A stretch of 64,000 nucleotides of DNA from Micromonospora rifamycinica (GTDB lineage Bacteria; Actinomycetota; Actinomycetes; Mycobacteriales; Micromonosporaceae), in assembly GCF_900090265.1 (NCBI RefSeq), contig NZ_LT607752.1, forward strand, positions 6,947,270-7,011,269. The letters run 5' to 3'. The notes under the pieces were generated by a model. The model did not search any database. It saw nothing but the letters and a program-made list of their open reading frames with translations, and was not told where the DNA came from. The position numbers and the translations under genes are program-made. Below are positions 8,545 through 15,869 of the stretch, one piece after another (the first letter of the stretch is position 1; the number at the start of each line of letters is the position of its first letter).

Positions 8545-11500
8545 GCTGCGCCCGGTCTGCGGACCGGGCGAGGATCGCAACCGCGATCGTTCGCCAGGTC
8601 GACGGGTATACGTAGAGCGCTGCGCCCGGTCTGCGGACCGGGCGAGGATCGCAACCGCATTGAGGCACAGTGCGATGTGCGGGTAGTTGCCGGGCTGCGC
8701 CCGGTCTGCGGACCGGGCGAGGATCGCAACCACCTGACCCTGCTGCACTCGGACGGGCCGGTCGTGGAGCTGCGCCCGGTCTGCGGACCGGGCGAGGATC
8801 GCAACGCGGGGTGTATCTCGGCCGCCAGCCCCCGCCGACCAGGCTGCGCCCGGTCTGCGGACCGGGCGAGGATCGCAACGACGGTGGACAGCACGCCGTC
8901 GGCCGTCACTGCCGGGGCTGCGCCCGGTCTGCGGACCGGGCGAGGATCGCAACACCCGGCCGGCGTCGGGGTGGGTGCAGGTCCGCACGCTGCGCCCGGT
9001 CTGCGGACCGGGCGAGGATCGCAACACCCAGCTCGCCGACGACCTGTACGGCGAGGGCCGGGCTGCGCCCGGTCTGCGGACCGGGCGAGGATCGCAACAC
9101 GTTGCGCCGGACGTAGGCGTCGTGCAGGCACAGCGCTGCGCCCGGTCTGCGGACCGGGCGAGGATCGCAACCTCGGGTGGTGGTTACTGGTTGTCGGGGG
9201 CGGGTGGGGCTGCGCCCGGTCTGCGGACCGGGCGAGGATCGCAACCGGTCCGTAGATGTTCCCGTCGGCGTCGGGTACCAGGCTGCGCCCGGTCTGCGGA
9301 CCGGGCGAGGATCGCAACGCCTTGATCAGCCCCCACACGACGGTGCTCCGGCTGGTGCTGCGCCCGGTCTGCGGACCGGGCGAGGATCGCAACCGCGCTG
9401 GAAATGCACGGACAGGGGGCCGACCGAGCAGGCTGCGCCCGGTCTGCGGACCGGGCGAGGATCGCAACCGCCGGCGGCGTGGTCCCGCACTCCCGTGGGG
9501 TGCAGGCTGCGCCCGGTCTGCGGACCGGGCGAGGATCGCAACTTGCCGTGCTCATGGTCGGCACCCTCTGGCGTCTCGGCTGCGCCCGGTCTGCGGACCG
9601 GGCGAGGATCGCAACGATTTACCGGAACGCTTTCGACCGGCACAGAAAATGGCTGCGCCCGGTCTGCGGACCGGGCGAGGATCGCAACCGCCCGGTGTCC
9701 GGCAGTGCGGCGAGGAGCGATGGGCTGCGCCCGGTCTGCGGACCGGGCGAGGATCGCAACCCCGGCCTCGTCCGCCTCCCGGATGGCCTGGTGAAGTGCT
9801 GCGCCCGGTCTGCGGACCGGGCGAGGATCGCAACGCCATCGCCCAGGGCATCGACGACGGAATCTTCGGGCTGCGCCCGGTCTGCGGACCGGGCGAGGAT
9901 CGCAACCGGGTGTCTCGGTGGAGCTGACCGCCCGCGTGGTGGGCTGCGCCCGGTCTGCGGACCGGGCGAGGATCGCAACAGGTACGCCCGGATCACCGTG
10001 GTCCGGTCGATGTCCAGGCTGCGCCCGGTCTGCGGACCGGGCGAGGATCGCAACGGGTCGGTGCGGATCTCCTCGGCCGTGTCCTCCCTGGCTGCGCCCG
10101 GTCTGCGGACCGGGCGAGGATCGCAACTCCATGGGGTGCCTCCAGGTACGACGGAGCCCCGACGGCTGCGCCCGGTCTGCGGACCGGGCGAGGATCGCAA
10201 CGCGGCGGTCTTCTCGCCGATGCCGGGCACCCCGGGCAGGCTGCGCCCGGTCTGCGGACCGGGCGAGGATCGCAACCAGCGCAGCAAGGTCGCTCTGCCC
10301 CCGCTCGGCGTGAAGCTGCGCCCGGTCTGCGGACCGGGCGAGGATCGCAACGACGGCTCGGACATGACCCACGAGTGGCGGATCATCGCTGCGCCCGGTC
10401 TGCGGACCGGGCGAGGATCGCAACATCGAGTCGCCGAACGCGTTCATTCCCGGCGAGGGGTGCTGCGCCCGGTCTGCGGACCGGGCGAGGATCGCAACCG
10501 GCAACGCTTCGGCGAGGAACGCCCGGAAGTCGGCGCTGCGCCCGGTCTGCGGACCGGGCGAGGATCGCAACGGCGCGGCGGCTCTTGGTGGTGTACTCCG
10601 CGATGAGGCTGCGCCCGGTCTGCGGACCGGGCGAGGATCGCAACCGGTCCGGACTGCGGTGACTGTCCCGAAGGCGCGGAGGGCTGCGCCCGGTCTGCGG
10701 ACCGGGCGAGGATCGCAACCGCATGCAGCCAGCCCAGAAACTGGGTCCACTCGGCGCTGCGCCCGGTCTGCGGACCGGGCGAGGATCGCAACCAGATCCT
10801 GGCCGGCTTCGGCACGGATGGTGACGCGCTGCGCCCGGTCTGCAGACCGGGCGAGGATCGCAACGAGTAAATATCGTCCCGGATCAATCCGGTCCCTGCG
10901 GCTGCGCCCGGTCTGCGGACCGGGCGAGGATCGCAACACGATCCGCCCGGCCGGCACGCCGGACCGCTAATGCTGGCTGCGCCCGGTCTGCGGACCGGGC
11001 GAGGATCGCAACTTCGCCGCGTTGAACGCCGACGCCGCGAGGCTGGCAGGCTGCGCCCGGTCTGCGGACCGGGCGAGGATCGCAACTGGGATCAGGAGAC
11101 GGGCGGCACCCGCTACGTGGATCTGGCTGCGCCCGGTCTGCGGACCGGGCGAGGATCGCAACACGTCCGTCGGGGTGGTCGGCGCGATTAGCCTGATCGG
11201 CTGCGCCCGGTCTGCGGACCGGGCGAGGATCGCAACCATGACCAGCGCGACCGCCCGGGTATCCGGGTGCAGGCTGCGCCCGGTCTGCGGACCGGGCGAG
11301 GATCGCAACTCCGGGTACCGAACCCCCGAGTCGATGTCGGCCAGCTCGCTGCGCCCGGTCTGCGGACCGGGCGAGGATCGCAACACCGGGACTGCGTTCC
11401 GGCTGGCGTCGTCGACCGGGGCTGCGCCCGGTCTGCGGACCGGGCGAGGATCGCAACCCGGCCCCGGCGACGGCGACCAGGACCAGGGACTTCGCTGCGC

Positions 11501-11970
11501 CCGGTCTGCGGACCGGGCGAGGATCGCAACGTTCGGCTGATCACCCCGACCCCCCGGCCGCGCACGAAGCTGCGCCCGGTCTGCGGACCGGGCGAGGATC
11601 GCAACTCTCCCCGAAGGGGTGTGAGCTGCGGAAATGGTCAAGGGCTGCGCCCGGTTTGCGGACCGGGCAAGGATCGCAACTCGGCGGTGGTTGACATGGC
11701 ACCCTCCACGGTTGCCGGGCTGCGCCCGGTCTGCGGACCGGCGAGGATCGCAACACCCGACAGGTCACCGTGCCGCAGGTCCGGGGCATGCTGCGCCCGG
11801 TCTGCGGACCGGGCGAGGATCGCAACACCGCCACCGGCGGCTACCGTTACAACGAGCTGTCGCTGCGCCCGGTCTGCGGACCAGGCGAGGATCGCAACGC
11901 GGACAACGTCCGGGCGGTGGCCCTGGCCATCAAGCTGCGCCTAGTCGACGGACTGGGCGAGGTTCGCGGC
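8545..11970 (+). CRISPR. CRISPR array 1: 46 repeats plus one decayed terminal repeat, 46 spacers
   Basis: A 37-nt repeat starting GCTGC, then a 7-bp stem GCCCGGT/ACCGGGC around the loop CTGCGG, then GAGGATCGCAAC. The period is 71-76 bases and spacers are 35-39 nt. First repeat 8545-8581, last recognisable canonical-type repeat 11862-11898, decayed copy 11934-11970. Variants sit near the distal end: 10828 (one change in the loop), 11644 (two changes), 11719 (one base deleted) and 11862 (one change). This places the leader at the 8.4 kb side and transcription toward cas3. The repeat end and gene context fit type I-C. Spacer 32 (10865-10900) also occurs in array 2. Long apparent ORFs across the array are repeat artefacts. 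Confidence 0.97.
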
Positions 11971-12094
11971 CTTCCGTACCTACCAGTGCTGCTGGGTACG
12001 AGCTGCTCTACGGGCTCAGGAAGGTTCTCGATATCGAGGGCCAGGTCGACACACTTTTGCTGTGGTGACCGTCTGGGCGCGAAAGGAGTCGGTG

Positions 12095-12190
12095 GTGGCC
12101 GCCGACAGGGTTGATGCTCTGTGGTCGGTAGCCACATGGCTCAGGGGATCTGTGACGGTGATTCTTGGGGGTTGTGTATGTCTGGTGTGA
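12095..12190 (+). CDS. Possible 31-residue leader peptide overlapping the cas3 start
   Basis: A GTG (12092 or 12095) sits 3-6 bases after a strong ribosome site GAAAGGAG at 12081-12088. The frame runs 31 codons (VAADRVDALWSVATWLRG, then a hydrophobic tail) and stops at TGA 12188-12190, overlapping the cas3 ATG at 12178 by 13 bases in another frame. The cas3 start itself has only a weak GGGGG upstream. Such an arrangement would allow translational coupling of cas3 to the short ORF. Coding is not proven; it could be chance. Confidence 0.3.
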   Translation: MAADRVDALWSVATWLRGSVTVILGGCVCLV

Positions 12191-14445
12191 GTTCCCTGCG
12201 GGCGCATAGTCCTGCTACCGGTTCTGGTCGGTGGCACTCGCTTGCAGATCATCTTCGTGGCACTGCGGTGTTGGCGCGACGGTTCGCTGCACCGTTTGGT
12301 GGGGGTGAGGTGGCGTACTGGCTGGGTGCGCTGCATGACGTGGGGAAGGCGTCCTGTGCGTGGCAGGACAAGCTCGCTGTGGTCGGGTCCACTGGGGAAG
12401 CGGTGGGTATTGATCACAAGTCGTTGGGGACCAGGGTTGCGCAGGAGCGTGGTCTTGGGCCGTTTGCTGGGGCGATTTTCGGCCATCATGGTGGGCTTGT
12501 CGATACTCCGGGGCTTCCTCAGGCGTTGCGGAAGAGGCTGGCTGACGGGTCCGGGGACGTGGCGTCCGCTGAGCGCGAGTTGCCCGTGTTGCTACCCGAT
12601 CTGCCGCAGGAGCTGGGTTCTCTGGTGCCGGCGGACTGGCGTGGTGATCTACTGGTGGGGGAGATGGCGCTACGCCTGTGTTACAGCGCGTTGGTGGATG
12701 CAGACAGTTTGGACACTTCCGCCCATTTTCAGGGGTTGGCCGGTCCTCGGGTGTCTGCGGATGCCGACTTCAGTCATCTTTACCAGAGATTCGAGGGTCG
12801 ACGTCGGGCGGAGATCGCCGGACGTGGTGGCTCGCCGATCGCGGCCTTGCGGGAGCAGATCTACGCGGATTGTCTGGCGGCGGCTGAGCGCGAGCCGGGG
12901 GTGTTCCGCCTTGGTGCGCCGACCGGTGCCGGTAAGACGCTGGCGAGTGGGGCGTTCGCACTGCGGCATGCGGAGAAGCACGGGCTGCGCCGGGTGATTG
13001 TGGCGGTCCCGTTCCTCACCATCACCGAGCAGAACGCCGCCGTGTACCGCCGGCTGTTGGACGAAGAGGGTGGTGAGCCGGTTGTTCTGGAACACCACAG
13101 CCAGGCCGACTTCGATGATCCGGACGCTGGCCGGTGGGCACGGCTGGCGGCGGAGAACTGGGATGCGCCGTTCGTGGTCACGACCTTCGTCCGGCTTTTC
13201 GAGTCGCTGTACGCGCGTAAGCCGTCGGCGATGCGTCGGGTGCATCGCCTGGCCAACTCGGTGATCGTGTTGGACGAGGTGCAGGCGCTACCGCATGCCA
13301 TGCTCGTGCCGATCCTCGATGGTCTTCGCCTGCTCGTGCGGCACTTCGGGGCGACCGTGCTGCTGTCCTCGGCGACGCAGCCGAGCTTCTGGGCGTTGGA
13401 GGAGTTCAAGGACGTCCCGTGCACCGATCTGATCCACGACACCCCGAGACTGGTCAGTGAGCTGCGCAGGGTGCGATACGAGTGGCAGCTCGACCCGCAG
13501 CCGACGCTGGCGGATATCGCCGACCAGGCGGCGGCAGAACGGTCGGCGTTGGTGGTGGTGAACACAACGGCGGACGCGAAGGCGGTGTTCGAGCGGTGGA
13601 ACGACGCTGCTCAGGAAGGAACGGTCTGGCACCTGTCGACCCGGATGTGCCCGGATCATCGACGGCGGGTGCTGAATGAGGTGCGCGCGCGACTCGACGA
13701 GCACGAGCGGGTCCTGTTGGTAGCCACGCAACTCATCGAGGCTGGGGTGGACGTCAGTTTCCCGGTGGTGTTCCGGGCGATGGCACCGGCTGACTCCCTG
13801 TTGCAGGCGGCCGGGCGAGCCAACCGTGAGGGCCGGATGGCCGGCGGCGGTCGGGTGGTCGTCTTCGCACCGCAGGACGGCGGCCAACCACCCTCGTACA
13901 AGACGTTGGTCGGCTGTACCGGCCGTCAGTTCGGACCGGACAAGGCAGACCCGGACGACGTGGCGGCGCTGGGACGCTACTACCGCAACGTGTACGACAT
14001 GCTCAACCTCGCCGACGGCCAGCACGTCGGGAAACGCATCCAGTGCGCCCGGCAACGATGGGAGTTCGAGACCGTGGCGGACGGGCCGATGGACGCGAGC
14101 ACCGGGCGGCGGGATCGGAAGCTGGCGTTCAGGATGATCGACGACGACGCCATCAACGTGGTGACCCCACAGGGCGCAGAAACCCCCGAGCTGCGCCTTG
14201 AACTGGAGGAGGCCATCGTCGATCTACGTCACGCACCGGTTCCAGATCTGGCGAAGCTACGTCGTTTACAGGCCTACACGACGAACCTCCACCCCAGCGC
14301 TCTACGCCAACCCGGCGTCATGGCGCTACTGCGACCGATTCTCGGCACCGAGGTACGGCGAGGCGCGCTGGTCGAGTGGATCGGCGAGTACGACCCCGCC
14401 ACGGGGATCAACCTCGACCCGAACATGGAGCAGTTCGTCTTCTGA
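12178..14445 (+). CDS. cas3: CRISPR-associated nuclease-helicase Cas3 (type I-C)
   Basis: 755 residues. The N-terminal HD nuclease domain has LHDVGKAS with His53-Asp54, followed by HKSLG and IFGHHGG metal ligands. The C-terminal SF2 helicase has GAPTGAGKT with Lys253, the DEXX box DEVQ at 366-369 and SSATQP as motif III. The closing helicase motif is QAAGRANREGR. It is recruited by Cascade after R-loop formation and degrades the displaced strand 3' to 5' in an ATP-dependent way. The size and HD-helicase order are those of a single-chain Cas3. The ATG at 12178 is chosen because the family-like N-terminus (SLRAHS) starts close behind it. It lies 207 bases after the decayed last repeat of array 1 and is separated from cas5 by a 722-base gap with a strong terminator, so it is probably transcribed apart from cas5-cas2. 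Confidence 0.95.
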   Translation: MSGVSSLRAHSPATGSGRWHSLADHLRGTAVLARRFAAPFGGGEVAYWLGALHDVGKASCAWQDKLAVVGSTGEAVGIDHKSLGTRVAQERGLGPFAGAIFGHHGGLVDTPGLPQALRKRLADGSGDVASAERELPVLLPDLPQELGSLVPADWRGDLLVGEMALRLCYSALVDADSLDTSAHFQGLAGPRVSADADFSHLYQRFEGRRRAEIAGRGGSPIAALREQIYADCLAAAEREPGVFRLGAPTGAGKTLASGAFALRHAEKHGLRRVIVAVPFLTITEQNAAVYRRLLDEEGGEPVVLEHHSQADFDDPDAGRWARLAAENWDAPFVVTTFVRLFESLYARKPSAMRRVHRLANSVIVLDEVQALPHAMLVPILDGLRLLVRHFGATVLLSSATQPSFWALEEFKDVPCTDLIHDTPRLVSELRRVRYEWQLDPQPTLADIADQAAAERSALVVVNTTADAKAVFERWNDAAQEGTVWHLSTRMCPDHRRRVLNEVRARLDEHERVLLVATQLIEAGVDVSFPVVFRAMAPADSLLQAAGRANREGRMAGGGRVVVFAPQDGGQPPSYKTLVGCTGRQFGPDKADPDDVAALGRYYRNVYDMLNLADGQHVGKRIQCARQRWEFETVADGPMDASTGRRDRKLAFRMIDDDAINVVTPQGAETPELRLELEEAIVDLRHAPVPDLAKLRRLQAYTTNLHPSALRQPGVMALLRPILGTEVRRGALVEWIGEYDPATGINLDPNMEQFVF

Positions 14446-14454
14446 CGGTGGCTA

Positions 14455-14493
14455 GGTCACCAGGTGAGCGCGCCACGCGCTCACCTGGTGACC
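14455..14493. terminator. Perfect 18-bp hairpin between convergent genes
   Basis: GGTCACCAGGTGAGCGCG, a 3-base loop CCA, then the exact reverse complement. It lies 10 bases after the cas3 stop and 3 bases from the end of the minus-strand small gene, so it can terminate both. There is no T-run, as is common in actinomycetes. Confidence 0.85.
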
Positions 14494-14496
14494 CAA

Positions 14497-14700
14497 TCAA
14501 TCCATGATCTTGTGCAGCCCTCCAACTGTGATCAAGCTGGCGACCATGCCGGCGGGCAGGCTCTCGGTGGTGCCGACCATGATGCCGATTGCCGCGCTCA
14601 GCGCCATGATGACCACCCAGCGCAGAGGGAGCGGGGAGGGAGTCCTGTGCTCCTGGCCCTCGTCGGGTGGCCTGTGGGCGCGGCGTTGCCTTACTGTCAT
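14497..14700 (-). CDS. Small hydrophobic protein, candidate CRISPR-repressed toxin
   Basis: 67 residues: a basic, Arg/His-rich N-terminus (MTVRQRRAHRPP), then two hydrophobic segments, LRWVVIMALSAAIGIMVG and LPAGMVASLITVGG, ending HKIMD. Two short membrane passes or a hairpin are likely. The ATG at 14700 has an AAAGGGAA ribosome site 6 bases upstream, better than any longer alternative. The gene is divergent from cas5 and convergent with cas3, inside the cas cluster. A promoter (TAGACC, 17 bases, TATGAAT) lies at 14801-14830, and a TTC PAM with an 8-base seed match to the nearby repeat-like RNA abuts it. By analogy with CreTA, in which Cascade with a crRNA-like RNA represses a toxin, I propose a toxin role. 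A harmless small membrane protein is the main alternative; I know of no named family. Confidence 0.6.
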   Translation of the reverse strand: MTVRQRRAHRPPDEGQEHRTPSPLPLRWVVIMALSAAIGIMVGTTESLPAGMVASLITVGGLHKIMD

Positions 14701-14739
14701 CTTGTTCCCTTTGGCCTTCCTGATGGCGGGGAGCTGGGC

Positions 14740-14763
14740 GGTCCGCTGTTCGCGCAGCGGACC
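14740..14763 (-). promoter_or_regulatory. Hairpin in the 5' leader of the small hydrophobic gene
   Basis: GGTCCGCTG, loop of 6, CAGCGGACC: a perfect 9-bp stem between the predicted promoter (14801-14830) and the ATG (14700). It could be an attenuator, an RNA stabiliser or, if the small gene is not real, a structural RNA element. No T-run follows. Confidence 0.5.
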
Positions 14764-14800
14764 GTCGTGTTTGGACAGACGGTGCCCGCCCAGCCGAGAC

Positions 14801-14830
14801 ATTCATACCGCAGAGCAGAGCTGCGGTCTA
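14801..14830 (-). promoter_or_regulatory. Predicted sigma-A-type promoter of the small hydrophobic gene
   Basis: On the minus strand: TAGACC (14830-14825, one mismatch to TTGACC), exactly 17 bases, then TATGAAT (14807-14801). The predicted start of transcription is near 14795, giving a leader of about 95 bases. It is the best -35/-10 pair I could see in this gap. Confidence 0.5.
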
Positions 14831-14841
14831 CACCCAAGGAA
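14831..14841 (-). promoter_or_regulatory. Candidate PAM plus seed target for the repeat-like RNA
   Basis: The minus strand reads TTC (14841-14839), the known type I-C PAM, then CTTGGGTG (14838-14831), identical to the first 8 bases of the sequence that follows the repeat-like element at 14911. Two of the next five positions also match. It directly abuts the -35 element, so Cascade bound here would cover the promoter. Confidence 0.5.
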
Positions 14842-14883
14842 GTTTGGTAGCCTCTCCTGGTCGCCAGCGAAGCGGGTGACCTG

Positions 14884-14946
14884 CAGCGCTTAGGTGCTGA
14901 GAATCGCAACCTTGGGTGGGGTCTCAGAGGGCTTGGCTTCGTCTGA
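14884..14946 (+). ncRNA. CRISPR-repeat-like hairpin with handle and guide (CreA/CreR-like RNA candidate)
   Basis: A 6-bp hairpin CAGCGC-TTAG-GTGCTG (14884-14899) is followed at once by AGAATCGCAAC (14900-14910). In the array repeats the extended stem is likewise followed by an 11-base AGGATCGCAAC, the length of 5' handle that type I-C Cas5 leaves on crRNA. The handle differs from consensus at one base and is identical to the variant array 2 repeat at 24677. Upstream of the handle the sequence does not match the repeat, but it keeps a hairpin at the same distance. The following 36 bases would be the guide. No second repeat was found downstream, so the 3' end is unknown. Confidence 0.5.
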
Positions 14947-15167
14947 CTTGGGCTTTCCGGTCCTTGTCGGACGAAGTCCCGCTCCTCCGGAGTCGATCGA
15001 GTCAGATTCTTGTCAGTCCTTCGTGGAGCGAATCGGCGTGGTGCAGTCGTTTCTGTCGTACTGGTCGGGGATCGTCGCACGTGGTGTGCGAGGAGGCCTC
15101 CCGTTTTGTGGTGTGGTCTTTCTTCGTTCGTGTGTTCGATGGGGGCTGTCGTGGGAGGGATTGTGTG

Positions 15168-15869
15168 GTGACGACGGAAGTGGTCAATGGGGTGACTCTG
15201 CGGCGTAGTCCGGAGGGTGATCTTCCGGTGGTGGTGCAGGTCAGTGGTGAGGCGGCGTTGTTTTCGCGGCCGGAGTTGAAGGTGGAGCGGGTCAGTTATC
15301 CGGTGATGACACCGTCTGCTGCGGTGGGGGTGCTCGAATCGATCTTCTGGAAGCCGGAGATGCGGTACCGGGTGGTGGCTATCGAGGTGCTCAAGCCGGT
15401 GCGGCAGTTCTCGATCCGGCGGAACGAGACCTCGGATGTCGCACCGTTGGCAGAGGCGCTCAAGGGCACCCGGCGGGTCGACACCGCGGCGCATCGGGAT
15501 CAACGCAATGCGGTGTGTCTGCGGGATGTGGCGTACCGCATCCATGCTCACGTCGAGGTGGCGGCGCACGCGGACAAGCCGGTCGCGGCGTACCGGGATC
15601 AGCTGCGTCGGCGGGTCCGGAAAGGGGCCTGCTTCCAGCAGCCCTACCTGGGCACGCGCGAGTTCAGCGCGGAGTTCGGCTGGCCTGATGACACGCCGAG
15701 GGCGGATGTGAACGAGGAGATCGGCATCATGCTGCACTCCATCCACCGCGACGGGCAGTCTGCTCAGCCGCGGATGGAGTGGTTCGCCGCTCGGGTGGTG
15801 GCCGGGGTGTTGGCCGTGCCGGAGCGGGGGATCGAGTTGACGCTTCCGGTGGAAGGTCCGGTGGGCTAG
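15168..15869 (+). CDS. cas5: Cas5 (Cas5d), type I-C crRNA-processing endoribonuclease and Cascade subunit
   Basis: 233 residues with the ferredoxin-like Cas5 RAMP fold: VQVSGEAALFSRPELKVERV at the N-terminus, then SAAVGVLESIFWKPEMRY, typical of the type I-C subgroup. In type I-C there is no Cas6; Cas5 cuts the repeat at the base of its hairpin and leaves an 11-nt 5' handle, then stays bound to crRNA in Cascade. The GTG at 15168 is 8 bases from a GGGAGGG; a second GTG at 15165 is one codon upstream. The stop TAG shares a base with the GTG of cas8c. It is the first gene of the cas5-8c-7-4-1-2 run and must process two repeat types that differ only in the hairpin tip. Confidence 0.93.
   Translation: MTTEVVNGVTLRRSPEGDLPVVVQVSGEAALFSRPELKVERVSYPVMTPSAAVGVLESIFWKPEMRYRVVAIEVLKPVRQFSIRRNETSDVAPLAEALKGTRRVDTAAHRDQRNAVCLRDVAYRIHAHVEVAAHADKPVAAYRDQLRRRVRKGACFQQPYLGTREFSAEFGWPDDTPRADVNEEIGIMLHSIHRDGQSAQPRMEWFAARVVAGVLAVPERGIELTLPVEGPVG

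Noticed and set aside
9326..10957. Long open frames (up to about 540 codons) running through both CRISPR arrays on both strands
   Set aside because: They arise because repeat plus spacer periods keep frames open by chance; the translations are the repeat written over and over, with no ribosome site or family match.
12164..12170. A possible second target of the repeat-like RNA just before cas3 (CTTGGGG)
   Set aside because: Only six seed bases match and the preceding triplet is ATT, with TTC one base out of register; too weak to claim.
14911..14980. A second repeat flanking the candidate guide
   Set aside because: No sequence with the ATCGCAAC handle or a matching hairpin follows within 80 bases, so it is not a mini-array.
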